From: Aliiroseovarius sp. S1123
Lineage (GTDB): Bacteria; Pseudomonadota; Alphaproteobacteria; Rhodobacterales; Rhodobacteraceae
Length of the DNA stretch: 64,000 bases
Direction: 5' to 3'
NCBI RefSeq assembly: GCF_023015885.1
Contig: NZ_JALKBE010000004.1
Coordinates: forward strand, 1 to 64,000
Each line of letters starts with the position of its first letter. The stretch's first letter is position 1. Below the pieces are notes generated by a model. That model had not been told where the DNA came from, made no database searches, and worked only from the letters and a program-made list of their open reading frames with translations. Positions 24,248 to 34,640 of this stretch are shown piece by piece. The position numbers and the translations under genes were made by a program.

Positions 24248-25425
24248 GTGCTCTGGCCCTCCACGGCCTTGGCAGCGGTTTCAAGGCGGGTGACCGCCTG
24301 CGAGATGTCTTCGTCTTCGATGGTCAGTGCGGGCAGGATGCGCAGCACGTTGTCGCCCGCGGGCACGCACAGCAACTGCGCGTCATAGCATTTCGCCAGC
24401 ACGTCCATATTGGTCGCCTTGCATTTCAGGCCCAGCATCAAGCCCGACCCGCGCACTTCTTCGAATACAGCAGGGTGCTCGGCCACAAGGCCTTCCAGCT
24501 TCTGGCGGAACAGACCTGCCTTGCGGCTGACCTCGGCAAGGAACGCAGGATCGGCGACGATCTCGGTCACTTTCGAGCCGACCGCACAGGCCAGAGGGTT
24601 GCCGCCATAGGTGGATCCGTGGGTGCCAGCGACCATGCCGCTTGCCGCATCTTCGGTCGCCAAAACAGCGCCCAGCGGGAAGCCCCCGCCGATGCCTTTG
24701 GCAACCATCATGATGTCCGGCGTGACGCCCGAGAACTCGTGCGCGAACAGCTTACCGGTCCGGCCCATGCCGCACTGTACTTCGTCAAAGATCAACAAAG
24801 CGCCCGCATCGTCACAAGCGGCACGGATAGCTTTCAGCTCGTCATCCGGCACGGGGCGAATGCCGCCCTCGCCCTGTACGGGTTCGATGATCACGGCGGC
24901 CACGTCGCCCTCGGCCAGTTCATTGGTCAGACCATCAAGGTCACCGAACGGCAGATGCGTGAAGCCCGGCAGAAGCGGGCCGAAACCTGCGGTCAGCTTT
25001 TCGCCACCTGCAGCGGCAATGCCTGCGGACGACCGGCCATGGAACGAACCGTCAAAACCGATGATCCGCGCGCGCTCCTCGCCTTTGTCAGACCAGTACT
25101 TCCGCGCCATTTTCACGGCGAGTTCACAGGCTTCCGTGCCCGAGTTCGTAAAGAACACTGTGTCCGCAAAGGTCAGATCGACCAGCTGATCCGCCAGCCT
25201 CTGTTGCTGCGGGATCTTGTAAAGGTTCGACACATGCCAAAGCTTCGCACCCTGTTCGGCCAGAACCTGAACCAGCGCAGGATGGGCATGGCCCAGCGCA
25301 TTCACCGCGATGCCCGCGCCCAGATCCAAATATCGCTCGCCCCCATCCGTAACAAGCCAGCTGCCCTGACCGCGCTCGAAAGCAAGGTCTACACGGTTAT
25401 AGGTCGGCAGAAGCGACGGGATCAT
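24244..25425 (-). CDS. argD: Acetylornithine aminotransferase
   Basis: 393 residues. PLP-dependent class III aminotransferase of arginine synthesis, often also serving lysine synthesis as the succinyldiaminopimelate enzyme. The PLP region shows [15 protein letters not shown] (about 208-222) and the Schiff-base lysine in [11 protein letters not shown] (about 242). AAAGGAT lies seven bases before the ATG at 25425. argF follows with a four-base overlap. Between the start and about 25600 upstream lie a terminator-like hairpin and an arginine-rich leader frame, which suggests control by attenuation. Confidence 0.96.
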   Translation of the reverse strand: MIPSLLPTYNRVDLAFERGQGSWLVTDGGERYLDLGAGIAVNALGHAHPALVQVLAEQGAKLWHVSNLYKIPQQQRLADQLVDLTFADTVFFTNSGTEACELAVKMARKYWSDKGEERARIIGFDGSFHGRSSAGIAAAGGEKLTAGFGPLLPGFTHLPFGDLDGLTNELAEGDVAAVIIEPVQGEGGIRPVPDDELKAIRAACDDAGALLIFDEVQCGMGRTGKLFAHEFSGVTPDIMMVAKGIGGGFPLGAVLATEDAASGMVAGTHGSTYGGNPLACAVGSKVTEIVADPAFLAEVSRKAGLFRQKLEGLVAEHPAVFEEVRGSGLMLGLKCKATNMDVLAKCYDAQLLCVPAGDNVLRILPALTIEDEDISQAVTRLETAAKAVEGQST

Positions 25426-25440
25426 GGTCGTATCCTTTAC

Positions 25441-25476
25441 AAAAAAGAAGCCTTTGCGTGCCGGATGGCGGGCTTC
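25441..25476 (-). terminator. Terminator-like hairpin in the argDF leader (candidate attenuator)
   Basis: On the minus strand GAAGCC (25476-25471) pairs with GGCTTC (25452-25447), an inner GCC/GGC pair can form in the loop, and six T residues follow (25446-25441). It lies between the arginine-rich leader frame and the argD ribosome-binding site, so it cannot end any upstream gene and would block argD transcription when formed. The 6-bp outer stem is moderate in strength. Confidence 0.6.
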
Positions 25477-25546
25477 AAGTCAACATTTTCCAGAGGGTTT
25501 CTGAGGGGTTTGCGCAAACGGAGCGCAGGATCAAACGAACGGGACG

Positions 25547-25600
25547 TCAGGCGCGGGTGCGTCGGCGTCGGGTTTCAGCGATATGCAGGCGTTTGATCAT
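25547..25600 (-). CDS. Putative arginine-rich leader peptide of argDF
   Basis: A 17-codon frame on the minus strand, MIKRLHIAETRRRRTRA, ending in TGA. Six codons are Arg, using CGC and CGA, with four in a row. It ends about 70 bases before the terminator-like hairpin. A 9-bp perfect pairing joins its codons 2-4 region (25590-25598) to 25529-25537, and a 12-bp palindrome (25508-25519) can compete for the second strand. This is the layout of a ribosome-dependent attenuator sensing charged tRNA-Arg. Weak points: no Shine-Dalgarno before this ATG (a TTG at 25645 is an alternative start) and no clear anti-terminator reaching the last hairpin. Confidence 0.5.
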   Translation of the reverse strand: MIKRLHIAETRRRRTRA

Positions 25601-25673
25601 GGGGGCGGGATAGGGGATCGCACCCGTGCTGTCCAGCCTTTTCAAACCAGATACCTATGCGTAGGAGAGAAGG

Positions 25674-26549
25674 ATGGAAACGCGCAACGCTCCCCTCGCT
25701 GCCGTCGGCTTCATGCTGGTGGCCACCGTGTTCATCGCGGGCACGACGCTGATGGCGAAGCTGGCGGGGAAAGATCTGTTGGGCGATCCGCTGCACCCGG
25801 TCCAGATCACGCACGGACGGTTTACCTTTGCGTTTCTGGCGATTGGCAGCTTCGCGTTGTTTCGCCGGTTGCGCATCACGCGCCCGAACATGAAACTTCA
25901 TGCCGCGCGGTCTGCCGCCGGATTTGTGGGCGTGACCTTGATGTTTGCCGCCGCCACGCTGATCCCGTTGGCGGATGCCACTGCGATTTCGTTCCTGAAT
26001 CCGGTCTTCGCGATGCTGCTGGCCATCCCACTGCTGGGTGAACGTGTCGGCCCGTGGCGCTGGCTGTCTGTGGCCATGGCGTTGACGGGCGCGCTGATCC
26101 TGATCCGCCCGGGCGCCAGCAGCTTTGACCCTGCGGCGTTTCTAGCCCTCGGGGCGGCAGCGCTACTAGGGCTCGAGACCATCTTCATCAAACGGTTGGC
26201 CGGGCGCGAAGCGCCCTTGCAGATCCTTGTCATCAACAACGCCTTCGGTCTGACCATCGCCACGTGCGCGGTGCTGTTCGTGTGGCAAGCGCCCACGCCC
26301 GCGCAATGGGGCGTGCTGGCAGCGCTTGGCTTCATGATGGCCGCGGCGCAGGCGTGCTATGTGCAGGCGATCCGGCGCGCCGATGCCAGCTTTGTCGTGC
26401 CGTTCTCGTATGCAACACTGATCTTCGCCGCCCTCTATGACTTTGGCCTGTTTGGCGTGGCGCCCGGGTGGCTCAGCGCGCTTGGAGCGGGGATTATCGT
26501 GGCGGGTGGTGCCATTCTGGCGTGGCGCGAAGGACGACAGGCCAAGTAA
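25674..26549 (+). CDS. EamA-family (DMT) permease
   Basis: 291 residues with about ten membrane helices in two EamA repeats (residues about 8-140 and 150-285). GGAGAGAAGG sits just before the ATG. Proteins of this type export amino acids, nucleobases or related metabolites, and the substrate cannot be predicted here. It is divergent from argD, so export of an arginine-related metabolite could be imagined, without evidence. The segment FLNPVFAML in repeat one is typical of the family. Confidence 0.88.
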   Translation: METRNAPLAAVGFMLVATVFIAGTTLMAKLAGKDLLGDPLHPVQITHGRFTFAFLAIGSFALFRRLRITRPNMKLHAARSAAGFVGVTLMFAAATLIPLADATAISFLNPVFAMLLAIPLLGERVGPWRWLSVAMALTGALILIRPGASSFDPAAFLALGAAALLGLETIFIKRLAGREAPLQILVINNAFGLTIATCAVLFVWQAPTPAQWGVLAALGFMMAAAQACYVQAIRRADASFVVPFSYATLIFAALYDFGLFGVAPGWLSALGAGIIVAGGAILAWREGRQAK

Positions 26550-26656
26550 AGCGGCTTCTTGGCTTGTATCCGCCGCGTGGGTGACTAGTATAGGGCCTTG
26601 TGAATTCAAAGGGGCCTGACCGAGAACGGCCGCCCCCAAGCAGACGGGAAGAAAGC

Positions 26657-27247
26657 ATGTCCTGGACCGACGAGCGCGTAGAAATCCTGAAGAAGATGTG
26701 GGGCGAGGGTCAATCGGCCTCGGTCATCGCGAAGGAACTTGGTGGTGTGACCCGCAATGCGGTCATCGGCAAGGTGCATCGTCTGGGCCTATCCAACCGC
26801 TCGAGCGGTGGCAGCAAAGCCCCTGCTGGCGACAAGGCAACGGCCAAGACAGCCGCCAAGCCTAAGGTAGCGGCCAAGCCCAAGGCTGCCCCGAAGAAAG
26901 CCGCTGAACCTGCGCCGAAAGCCGAAGAGGCGCCAGTGGCGGACGCCAAACCAGCAACGCCCGCGCGCAAGGCGATCATTCCGGCAGGCCAACCCCTGCC
27001 CCCGCAGCCTTCGGCCAACGAAATCAGCCCCGAGGCCCTGGCCAAAGTTAGCGAAGTGGAAAAAGGCGCCAAGCGTCTGAACCTGATGGAACTGACCGAG
27101 AAGACTTGCAAATGGCCTGTGGGCGACCCGGCCACCGATGACTTCTGGTTCTGCGGTCTGGGCGTCCAGCAAGGCAAACCCTATTGCGAGGCGCATGTGG
27201 GCGTGGCGTTCCAACCGATGTCCTCGCGCCGCGACCGCAAACGGTAA
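26657..27247 (+). CDS. gcrA: GcrA cell-cycle regulator
   Basis: 196 residues from the ATG at 26657. The N-terminal DNA-binding region begins [15 protein letters not shown] and includes [20 protein letters not shown], both diagnostic. An Ala/Lys/Pro-rich linker follows (about 55-115), and the C-terminal part (about 150-196) holds CKWPVGDP and FCG...YCEAH, the sigma-70-contacting domain. GcrA stimulates sigma-70 promoters, favouring GANTC sites methylated by CcrM, in the alphaproteobacterial cell cycle. The linker is longer and more repetitive than in Caulobacter. Confidence 0.95.
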   Translation: MSWTDERVEILKKMWGEGQSASVIAKELGGVTRNAVIGKVHRLGLSNRSSGGSKAPAGDKATAKTAAKPKVAAKPKAAPKKAAEPAPKAEEAPVADAKPATPARKAIIPAGQPLPPQPSANEISPEALAKVSEVEKGAKRLNLMELTEKTCKWPVGDPATDDFWFCGLGVQQGKPYCEAHVGVAFQPMSSRRDRKR

Positions 27248-27351
27248 GCGACCGCGACACAGTTTTTCGAAAGCGCGTCCCACCGGGCGCGCTTTTGCAT
27301 TCCACCCCCGCGCCCTTCCCATCGCGCACAGCTTTAGCTATACGGCCCGCC

Positions 27352-28746
27352 ATGACTGATCCTGTAAATCCGCCCAACCTGCGTCCCGACCTTGCCCCCA
27401 AGGCCCGCTTTTCCGAGCCCGCCCGCGCGGGTCAGCCCACCGTGGGCATGGTCAGCCTTGGCTGCCCAAAGGCGCTGGTCGACAGCGAACGCATCCTGAC
27501 CCGCCTACGCGCCGAGGGCTATGCGATCAGCCCCGACTACTCCGGTGCCGATGCAGTCATCGTAAACACCTGCGGGTTTCTTGATTCAGCGAAGGCCGAA
27601 AGCCTTGAAGCGATCGGAGAAGCCCTGAATGAAAACGGCAAGGTGATCGTCACCGGCTGTCTGGGCGCGGAAGAGGATTACATCCGCGGCACCCATCCCA
27701 GCGTCTTGGCCGTCACCGGCCCGCATCAATACGAGCAGGTGCTGGACGCCGTGCACGGCGCCGTGCCGCCCAGCCCCGACCCGTTCATCGACCTGCTGCC
27801 CGCCACCGGCGTCAGCCTGACCCCGCGCCATTACAGCTATCTGAAGATCTCGGAAGGCTGTAACCACAAGTGCAAGTTCTGCATCATCCCCGACATGCGC
27901 GGGAAACTGGCCAGCCGCCCGGCCCATGCGGTCGTCCGCGAGGCCGGGAAACTGGTGGATGCGGGCGTGAAAGAACTGCTGGTGATCAGCCAAGATACCT
28001 CGGCCTATGGCGTCGACATCAAGCACGCGGAAGAACGCGGCCACCGCGCCCACATCACCGATCTGGCGCGTGACCTTGGCGCGCTGGGTGCGGGTAAAGA
28101 CCTGTGGGTGCGCCTGCACTATGTCTATCCCTACCCGCATGTGCGCAATCTGATCCCGCTGATGGCCGAGGGGCTGATCCTGCCCTATCTGGACATCCCC
28201 TTCCAGCACGCCCACCCGGACACGTTGAAACGCATGGCCCGCCCGGCAGCAGCATCCAAAACGCTGGACGAGATCGCCGCGTGGCGCGCGGACTGCCCGG
28301 ACATCACCCTGCGCTCGACCTTCATCGTCGGCTACCCCGGCGAGACCGAAGAAGAATTTCAGACCCTTCTGGACTGGATGGACGAGGCCCAATTGGATCG
28401 CGTCGGCTGCTTCCAATACGAAAACGTCGATGGCGCACGCTCCAACGACCTGCCCGACCACGTCCCCGCCGAGGTCAAACAAGACCGCTGGGACCGTTTC
28501 ATGGAGAAAGCGCAGGCGATTTCCGAAGCCAAACTGGCCGCGAAAGTCGGACAGATGATGGACGTGATCGTCGACGACATCGACGAAGACGGCATCGCCA
28601 CCTGCCGCACCAAAGCCGACGCGCCCGAGATCGACGGCAACCTGTTCATCGACGACGGCACCGAGGGGCTTTCGGTCGGGGATATCGTGTCCGTCGAAGT
28701 GGATGAGGCGGGGGAATATGATCTGTGGGGGCAGCTCACGTCATAA
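27352..28746 (+). CDS. rimO: Ribosomal protein S12 methylthiotransferase RimO
   Basis: 464 residues from the ATG at 27352. A radical-SAM enzyme that adds a methylthio group to an Asp of S12. The N-terminal cluster uses the cysteines in [19 protein letters not shown] and TGCLGAE; the radical-SAM motif is CNHKCKFC (about residue 170); a TRAM domain ends the protein. [12 protein letters not shown] identifies RimO rather than MiaB. It follows gcrA with about 100 bases between. Confidence 0.96.
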   Translation: MTDPVNPPNLRPDLAPKARFSEPARAGQPTVGMVSLGCPKALVDSERILTRLRAEGYAISPDYSGADAVIVNTCGFLDSAKAESLEAIGEALNENGKVIVTGCLGAEEDYIRGTHPSVLAVTGPHQYEQVLDAVHGAVPPSPDPFIDLLPATGVSLTPRHYSYLKISEGCNHKCKFCIIPDMRGKLASRPAHAVVREAGKLVDAGVKELLVISQDTSAYGVDIKHAEERGHRAHITDLARDLGALGAGKDLWVRLHYVYPYPHVRNLIPLMAEGLILPYLDIPFQHAHPDTLKRMARPAAASKTLDEIAAWRADCPDITLRSTFIVGYPGETEEEFQTLLDWMDEAQLDRVGCFQYENVDGARSNDLPDHVPAEVKQDRWDRFMEKAQAISEAKLAAKVGQMMDVIVDDIDEDGIATCRTKADAPEIDGNLFIDDGTEGLSVGDIVSVEVDEAGEYDLWGQLTS

Positions 28747-28811
28747 ACCAAGGGTTGCCCCTACCACCACCTCGGCTAGATTGTGGCCGAACCAACCGGA
28801 GGCATTTCCAC

Positions 28812-29288
28812 ATGAAGCGACGTATCGGAATGGCATTGGCCCTTAGCTTGGCCGCTTTGGCGGGGTGCCAATCGAACAGTGGCCTGGAAAGTCAGTTTAT
28901 GCTCAGGACATCCACCGCGACTGCCTGTGGTCCAATGGCAGCCGCCCGGGTCGAGCAGGAGCTGGCGGCGGTTGAGACGCTGCGCCGTGGCTATGACCGG
29001 TTCCAGATCCTCCGTAACACCGTGGCCAACAGCACCCGCGCATCCGTGACGGGTCCAACCCATGCGAACCCCTATGCCACCGCCGACACATCCAGCCCCT
29101 CGGCCAATGGCAATGTCACCTATTTCGGCAACCAGCGGGTTGTTATGACTGGCGCGCATGAGGCTATGATGTATGTCCAGATGTTCAAGCCACGCGACCG
29201 CGGCTACAAGACTGCGATCGACGCCCGCGAGGTATTGGGCCCGGATTGGAAAGCCACCGTCGCGCGCGGCATCTATTCCTGCAACTGA
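28812..29288 (+). CDS. Putative lipoprotein of unknown function
   Basis: 158 residues from the ATG at 28812, which has GGAGG at a good distance. A lipoprotein signal peptide ends in the lipobox LAGC, so Cys22 would be lipid-modified. The mature part has a Ser/Thr/Pro-rich stretch in the middle and single cysteines (TACGP and the terminal YSCN). No domain is recognised. It lies between rimO and a DUF4864 gene, all on one strand. Confidence 0.75.
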   Translation: MKRRIGMALALSLAALAGCQSNSGLESQFMLRTSTATACGPMAAARVEQELAAVETLRRGYDRFQILRNTVANSTRASVTGPTHANPYATADTSSPSANGNVTYFGNQRVVMTGAHEAMMYVQMFKPRDRGYKTAIDAREVLGPDWKATVARGIYSCN

Positions 29289-29338
29289 TCCAAACCGCAG
29301 CTCGCTCCGTATTCGTCTTCGTAAAGGAGGTGATACAC

Positions 29339-29740
29339 ATGAGGTTTCCAACATCTCTTCTGCTGGGCTTGGCGTTGATGCTGACCCCAGTCTATGCACA
29401 AGACCAAAGCATCGAGGATGTGATCTCGTCCCAGATCGACGCGTTCGGGGCGCAGGATGCGGACACGGCATTTTCCTATGCCTCGCCTAATATTCAGAAC
29501 CTGTTCGGCACGCCCGAAAACTTCGGCCTAATGGTGCAGAATGGCTATCCCATGGTGCAGAACCCGTCCGAGGTGGAGTATGTCGATCAGATCACCAATG
29601 GCAGCTATACGCTTCAACGTCTGCGCATTCAGGATCAGTCCGGCAAGGACCATTGGTTCGCATACGAAATGATCGTTATCGATGGCAAATGGCGGATTAA
29701 CGGCGTCTATCGGATCGACCCGATTGGGCTGAGCGCCTGA
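29339..29740 (+). CDS. DUF4864 exported protein
   Basis: 133 residues. The long AAAGGAGGTGA at 29322-29332, an almost full match to the 16S anti-Shine-Dalgarno sequence, fixes the ATG at 29339 and predicts strong translation. A signal peptide covers about residues 1-20 (PVYAQ). The mature part is a small NTF2-like fold of the DUF4864 family: IEDVISSQIDAFGAQDADTAFSYAS followed by GYPMVQNP and a last strand WRINGVYRID. Periplasmic location is expected; the function is unknown. Confidence 0.85.
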   Translation: MRFPTSLLLGLALMLTPVYAQDQSIEDVISSQIDAFGAQDADTAFSYASPNIQNLFGTPENFGLMVQNGYPMVQNPSEVEYVDQITNGSYTLQRLRIQDQSGKDHWFAYEMIVIDGKWRINGVYRIDPIGLSA

Positions 29741-29750
29741 ACTTTGGCGC

Positions 29751-29769
29751 ACTCTCGCAAAACGAGAGT
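29751..29769 (+). terminator. Small hairpin between DUF4864 gene and desaturase
   Basis: Perfect 7-bp stem ACTCTCG/CGAGAGT with a 5-base loop, 11 bases past the DUF4864 stop. No T-tract follows. Confidence 0.35.
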
Positions 29770-29848
29770 TCCCCACATATTCCAGAATTCGCTTGATATG
29801 TTGACGCGATAGTCTATCCGAATGGCCTGACACCACAAAAGCAGGCCA

Positions 29849-30883
29849 ATGACAGAGCTCTCAAGCATTCCGCTCCCGCAAGACGAAGACCTTACCGCCC
29901 GCGATTGGGTCAGAACGCTGGCCAAGTATCGCGAACCCAGCACGCTACGCAGCTCGTTCGAGCTGGTCGTCAGCGCGGTTCCGTTTCTGCTGCTCTGGGC
30001 GCTCGCGTGGTATTGCCTGTCGATCAGCCCATGGCTGAGCCTGGGCATTGCGCTTTTCAACGCGGCATTCCTGTTGCGCCTGTTTGCCATCCAGCATGAC
30101 TGTGGACATGGTTCGGTCTTCAAAAGCCGGACCGTCAGCGATTGGGTTGGCCGGGCGATCGGGGTCGTCACCCTGACGCCTTACGACGTCTGGAAACGCA
30201 CGCATTCGATCCACCACAACTCCGCCGGCAATCTGGGCAAGCGCGGGATTGGGGACATCATGACCCTGACCGTCGCCGAGTACAAAGCGCTGTCGCCACT
30301 ACGGAAGTTTCAGTACCGGGTGTATCGCAACCCCATCACGCTGTTCGGCTTTGCACCCGGCTATCTGTTCCTGCTGCAAAATCGTCTGCCTTTCGGCTTG
30401 ATGAACGCCGCGAAATACTGGATCAGCGCCATGGGAACAAACCTCGTCATCGTCGCAGCGCTTGTTTTGATCTGGTATTTTGGTGGGCTGATGCCTGTCC
30501 TTCTGATCTTCCTACCCACCACGCTTCTGGCCGCCACCGCAGGTATGTGGTTGTTCTATATCCAGCACCAGTTTGAAGAGACACACTGGAAGGCCGAGGA
30601 AGACTGGCAGCTGCACGATGCGGCGTTGCATGGCAGCTCGCACTACGTAATGCCCGCCATCCTGCAGTGGTTCAGCGCGAATATCGGCATCCACCACGTG
30701 CATCACCTACACAGCCGCATCCCGTTCTATCGCCTGACAGAAGTCCTGAAGGAAAACGAATATCTGGCGACGATCAACCGGATGACGATCCGTGAAAGTC
30801 TGGCCAGTGCGCGACTGCATCTGTGGGATGAGAAAAGCAAGAAACTGATGTCATTCAGCCAGGCGCAGCAGCTTTACGGTTAG
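29849..30883 (+). CDS. Fatty acid desaturase (membrane di-iron type)
   Basis: 344 residues. The three histidine boxes of membrane desaturases are HDCGH (83-87), HSIHH (119-123) and HHVHH (282-286). Four to six membrane helices lie between them. The pattern and length fit acyl-lipid delta-12/omega-6-type enzymes, which introduce a double bond into membrane fatty acids with electrons from ferredoxin. The second box, followed by NSAGNLGKRGIGDI, is typical of this branch. The stop overlaps that of the convergent lipoprotein gene (TTAG). Confidence 0.9.
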   Translation: MTELSSIPLPQDEDLTARDWVRTLAKYREPSTLRSSFELVVSAVPFLLLWALAWYCLSISPWLSLGIALFNAAFLLRLFAIQHDCGHGSVFKSRTVSDWVGRAIGVVTLTPYDVWKRTHSIHHNSAGNLGKRGIGDIMTLTVAEYKALSPLRKFQYRVYRNPITLFGFAPGYLFLLQNRLPFGLMNAAKYWISAMGTNLVIVAALVLIWYFGGLMPVLLIFLPTTLLAATAGMWLFYIQHQFEETHWKAEEDWQLHDAALHGSSHYVMPAILQWFSANIGIHHVHHLHSRIPFYRLTEVLKENEYLATINRMTIRESLASARLHLWDEKSKKLMSFSQAQQLYG

Positions 30884-31197
30884 ATCCCGCTTGGGACGCT
30901 GAACAGAACCCAGCCATCGATCCGCGCGACCTCGACGCCGCCGGTGTCCACTTGGAACACGCCCAGACCTTCATAGTCTGCTGGGCAACCGACCAGTGTG
31001 GCCGTGTGGTCCAGATAGTTGATGGTCAGTTCGTTCTCGCCCAGCTTTTCGCATTCATCCGCCGGGTCGCGATATCCACCCATCAACGGCAGGTCCGTGA
31101 CGTTGGTGGTGGGCGTCGTGGATGGCTGCATCAGCTGACATCCGGACAACAGACCGACAACCGCGACGGGCAAGACCATGGGGGCAAGGGGTTTCAT
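30880..31197 (-). CDS. Putative lipoprotein
   Basis: 105 residues from the ATG at 31197, chosen because GAAGGAG precedes it. The lipoprotein signal ends in the lipobox LSGC (Cys19). The mature protein has two further cysteines (DECEKLG and VGCPADY). The segment DECEKLGENELTINYLDHTATLVGCP followed by a beta-rich end (VEVARIDGWVLFSVP) recurs in other Rhodobacterales small exported proteins; no function is known. Its TAA overlaps the desaturase stop. Confidence 0.72.
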   Translation of the reverse strand: MKPLAPMVLPVAVVGLLSGCQLMQPSTTPTTNVTDLPLMGGYRDPADECEKLGENELTINYLDHTATLVGCPADYEGLGVFQVDTGGVEVARIDGWVLFSVPSGI

Positions 31198-31266
31198 CAC
31201 TGCTCTCCTTCTTGTTGGGGAAAGCATAGCACAGCCCGCCCATATCAAACGAGATTTTCGCCAAAC

Positions 31267-31299
31267 CACGAAAAAGGGCGCGGAATTGCCGCGCCCTTT
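31267..31299 (-). terminator. Intrinsic terminator of carB
   Basis: A perfect 11-bp stem (31273-31283 with 31289-31299) with a 5-base loop, followed on the minus strand by a T-run (TTTTTCG). It lies 22 bases past the carB stop. Confidence 0.85.
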
Positions 31300-31320
31300 G
31301 CTCTGTCTTGTCTGGTGGGC

Positions 31321-34300
31321 TTACGCCTCTTGTAGCGCCTTGACCGTGATCTCGCGTTCACCGCGGACCTTCATCGCGCGGGCGGCGGCATGGCTGCCTG
31401 CCAGCGTGGTGAAATAGGGGATCTTGTCCATCAGGGCGACGTTGCGCATCTCGCGGCTGTCGCTGACGGACTGCGCGCCCTCGGTCGTGTTCATGACCAG
31501 ATGCACTTCGCCATCTTTCATGATGTCGATGATCATGCGGCCCGGCTCATAGGCTTTCGCCACAACATCAGCCTCGACCGCGTTTTCAGCCAGGAACTTG
31601 GCCGTGCCCGAAGTCGCGATAATGCGGAAGCCCTGCTCGATCAGCATCTGGGCGGTCTCGACCAGTTGCGCGGTCTTGTCGCCATCCTTGATCGACAGGA
31701 ACACGGTGCCTTCGGTCGGCAGCATGGTGCCTGCGCCCAGCTGTGCCTTCAGGAAGGCCATCGCAAAGTCCTTGTCCGCGCCCATAACCTCGCCGGTCGA
31801 GCGCATTTCCGGGCCAAGGATCGTGTCGACGCCGGGGAAGCGGGCGAAGGGCAGAACGGCCTCTTTCACCGCATAGGTGTCGATGTTGGGATCAACCAGA
31901 TCGAACGCGTCCAGCTTCTCGCCCGCCATGACGCGCGCCGCGATCGAGGCGATGGGCGACAAAACCGCCTTGGCCACGAAAGGCACGGTCCGCGAGGCAC
32001 GCGGGTTCACTTCGATCAGATAGATCTCGCCATCTTTCACGGCGAACTGCACGTTCATCAGGCCAACCACGTTCAGGGCCAGCGCAAGCTCGCGCGACTG
32101 GCGGCGCAGCTCTTCGATGATGTCTTCCGACAGGCTGTAGGGCGGCAGCGAACACCCCGAATCGCCCGAGTGGACGCCGGCTTCTTCAATGTGCTGCATG
32201 ATGCCTGCGACGTGTACGTCCTCGCCATCGGACAGCGCATCGACATCAACCTCGATTGCGCCGGACAGATAGCTGTCCAGCAGCACCGGGCTGTCGCCCG
32301 ACACCACAACAGCTTCGGCGATGTAGCGTTTCAGCTGGCCCATGTCGCGGACGATCTCCATCGCGCGGCCACCAAGTACGTAGGACGGGCGGATCACCAG
32401 CGGGAAGCCAATGTCCTCGGCAATTTCAAGCGCCTGTTCATCGGTCGAGGCGATGCCGTTCTTCGGCTGTTTCAGGCCCAGCTTGTTGACCAGATCCTGG
32501 AACCGCTCGCGGTCTTCGGCCAAGTCGATGGCGTCCGGGGTGGTGCCCAGGATCGGAATACCTTCGGCTTCCAGCGCATTGGCCAGTTTCAGCGGAGTCT
32601 GACCACCGAACTGCACGATCACGCCATGCAGCGTGCCGTTGTCCAGCTCGACACGTAGGATTTCCATCACGTGTTCAAAGGTCAGCGGTTCGAAATACAG
32701 ACGATCCGAGGTGTCATAGTCGGTCGACACGGTTTCGGGGTTACAGTTGATCATGATGGTCTCGTACCCGCGTTCGGTCAGCGCGAAACAGGCGTGACAG
32801 CAGCAGTAGTCGAATTCGATCCCCTGCCCGATACGGTTCGGGCCACCGCCCAGAATGACGACCTTTTTGCGGTCGGACGGGCGGGCCTCGCATTCAACCT
32901 CGCCCATCATCGGGGCTTCATAGGTCGAGTACATGTAGGGCGTTTGCGCTTCGAATTCCGCCGCGCAGGTGTCGATGCGCTTGAACACAGCGTTCACGCC
33001 CACGTTCCGGCGTACGTCGCGCACGTCTTTTTCGGTGCGGCCCGACAGCTTGGCCAGGCGTGCATCGGTAAAGCCCATCATCTTCAGCTTGCGCAGACCT
33101 TCAGCGGTCAGCGGCAGGCCGTTTTCACGCACTTCGTTTTCGACATCCACGATCTCGCGGATGCGATCCAGGAACCACGGGTCAAACGCGGTCACGCGCT
33201 GGATGTCGGAGTTCGACATGCCAAGGCGCATGGCTTGCGCAATCTTCAGGATGCGGTCGGGACGCTGCTCGGAAATCGCTTTGACGATGGCAGCCTCTTC
33301 CGGCGCACCTTCGATTTCGACCTCGTCAAAGCCGGTCAGGCCCGATTCCATCGACGCCAGCGCCTTCTGCATCGATTCGTGGATGGTGCGGCCGATCGAC
33401 ATGGCCTCGCCCACGGATTTCATCGCGGTGGTCAGTTCGGGCTTGGAGCCGGGGAACTTCTCGAAGGCGAATTTCGGAATCTTGGTGACGACATAGTCGA
33501 TGGTCGGCTCGAACGAGGCAGGCGTGACCTTGGTGATGTCGTTGTCCAGCTCGTCCAGCGTATAGCCAACAGCCAGCTTCGCAGCGATCTTGGCGATCGG
33601 GAAACCCGTGGCCTTGGAGGCCAGCGCCGAAGACCGCGACACGCGCGGGTTCATCTCAATCACGACCATGCGGCCATCAGCCGGGTTCACAGCCCACTGT
33701 ACGTTCGACCCGCCGGTTTCCACGCCGATCTCACGCAGCACGTTGATCGAGTGCGTGCGCATCAGCTGGTATTCCTTGTCGGTCAGCGTCAGCGCGGGCG
33801 CGACGGTGATCGAGTCGCCCGTGTGCACACCCATCGGGTCCACGTTTTCGATCGAGCAGACGATGATGGCGTTGTCGGCAGTGTCGCGCACGACCTCCAT
33901 CTCGTATTCTTTCCAACCCAGCAGGCTTTCATCCACAAGGATCTGGTTCACCGGCGAGGCATCCATGCCAGTGCGGCAGTAATGTTCGTATTCTTCGCGG
34001 TTATACGCCACACCACCGCCGGTGCCGCCCAAGGTAAAGGCGGGGCGGATGATCGCGGGCAGACCGATGTCGTCCAGCGTCTCCAGCGCCGTCTTCACGC
34101 CAGCGTCCAGATCAGCTTGACCCTTTTCATTGGTCGGTGCGGTCACGATGGTCGCGCGCGGGTTCTCGATGCCCAGACGGTCCATCGCTTCGCGGAACAA
34201 TTTGCGGTCTTCGGCCATCTCGATGGCGTCGCGCTTGGCGCCGATCAGTTCCACGTTGAACTTGTCCAGAACGCCCAGATCGTCCAGCTCCAGCGCGGTG

Positions 34301-34590
34301 TTCAGACCGGTCTGACCGCCCATGGTCGGCAACAGCGCATCGGGGCGCTCTTTCTCGATGATCTTGGCGACGACTTCTGCGGTGATCGGCTCGATGTAAG
34401 TGGCGTCGGCCAGACCCGGATCGGTCATAATCGTCGCCGGGTTCGAGTTCACCAGAATGACACGGTAGCCTTCTTCGCGCAGCGCCTTACAGGCTTGTGC
34501 ACCCGAGTAGTCAAACTCGCAGGCCTGCCCAATAATGATGGGCCCCGCGCCGATGATCATGATCGAGTTGATATCGGTTCTTTTTGGCAT
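31321..34590 (-). CDS. carB: Carbamoyl-phosphate synthase large subunit
   Basis: 1089 residues from the ATG at 34590, with GGGGGA upstream. Makes carbamoyl phosphate from bicarbonate, ATP and ammonia channelled from CarA, for arginine and pyrimidine synthesis. Two homologous ATP-grasp halves (about 1-400 and 555-940) are joined by the oligomerisation domain, and a C-terminal MGS-like allosteric domain completes it. Landmarks are [17 protein letters not shown] at the start, its repeat [17 protein letters not shown] near 570, and the ATP-grasp end [20 protein letters not shown]. carA is not in the window. A strong hairpin (34616-34640) lies in the leader. Confidence 0.97.
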   Translation of the reverse strand: MPKRTDINSIMIIGAGPIIIGQACEFDYSGAQACKALREEGYRVILVNSNPATIMTDPGLADATYIEPITAEVVAKIIEKERPDALLPTMGGQTGLNTALELDDLGVLDKFNVELIGAKRDAIEMAEDRKLFREAMDRLGIENPRATIVTAPTNEKGQADLDAGVKTALETLDDIGLPAIIRPAFTLGGTGGGVAYNREEYEHYCRTGMDASPVNQILVDESLLGWKEYEMEVVRDTADNAIIVCSIENVDPMGVHTGDSITVAPALTLTDKEYQLMRTHSINVLREIGVETGGSNVQWAVNPADGRMVVIEMNPRVSRSSALASKATGFPIAKIAAKLAVGYTLDELDNDITKVTPASFEPTIDYVVTKIPKFAFEKFPGSKPELTTAMKSVGEAMSIGRTIHESMQKALASMESGLTGFDEVEIEGAPEEAAIVKAISEQRPDRILKIAQAMRLGMSNSDIQRVTAFDPWFLDRIREIVDVENEVRENGLPLTAEGLRKLKMMGFTDARLAKLSGRTEKDVRDVRRNVGVNAVFKRIDTCAAEFEAQTPYMYSTYEAPMMGEVECEARPSDRKKVVILGGGPNRIGQGIEFDYCCCHACFALTERGYETIMINCNPETVSTDYDTSDRLYFEPLTFEHVMEILRVELDNGTLHGVIVQFGGQTPLKLANALEAEGIPILGTTPDAIDLAEDRERFQDLVNKLGLKQPKNGIASTDEQALEIAEDIGFPLVIRPSYVLGGRAMEIVRDMGQLKRYIAEAVVVSGDSPVLLDSYLSGAIEVDVDALSDGEDVHVAGIMQHIEEAGVHSGDSGCSLPPYSLSEDIIEELRRQSRELALALNVVGLMNVQFAVKDGEIYLIEVNPRASRTVPFVAKAVLSPIASIAARVMAGEKLDAFDLVDPNIDTYAVKEAVLPFARFPGVDTILGPEMRSTGEVMGADKDFAMAFLKAQLGAGTMLPTEGTVFLSIKDGDKTAQLVETAQMLIEQGFRIIATSGTAKFLAENAVEADVVAKAYEPGRMIIDIMKDGEVHLVMNTTEGAQSVSDSREMRNVALMDKIPYFTTLAGSHAAARAMKVRGEREITVKALQEA

Positions 34591-34615
34591 GGTATCCCCC
34601 ATCGGCAGACTGAAC

Positions 34616-34640
34616 GCGCGCGGGAATCCCAACCGCGCGC
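34616..34640 (-). promoter_or_regulatory. Hairpin in the carB leader
   Basis: A GC-only 8-bp stem GCGCGCGG/CCGCGCGC with a 9-base loop, 26 bases before the carB ATG. A second stem, CAGGG/CCCTG, lies at about 34653-34672 just after the preceding gene's stop and may be that gene's terminator. Whether the first hairpin regulates carB is not known. Confidence 0.35.

Noticed and set aside
25575-25901. 108-codon minus-strand frame over the EamA gene start and the argD leader
   Set aside because: Mostly antisense to EamA and rich in Arg and Gln by composition; the shorter leader frame with the Arg run and the following hairpin explains the region better.
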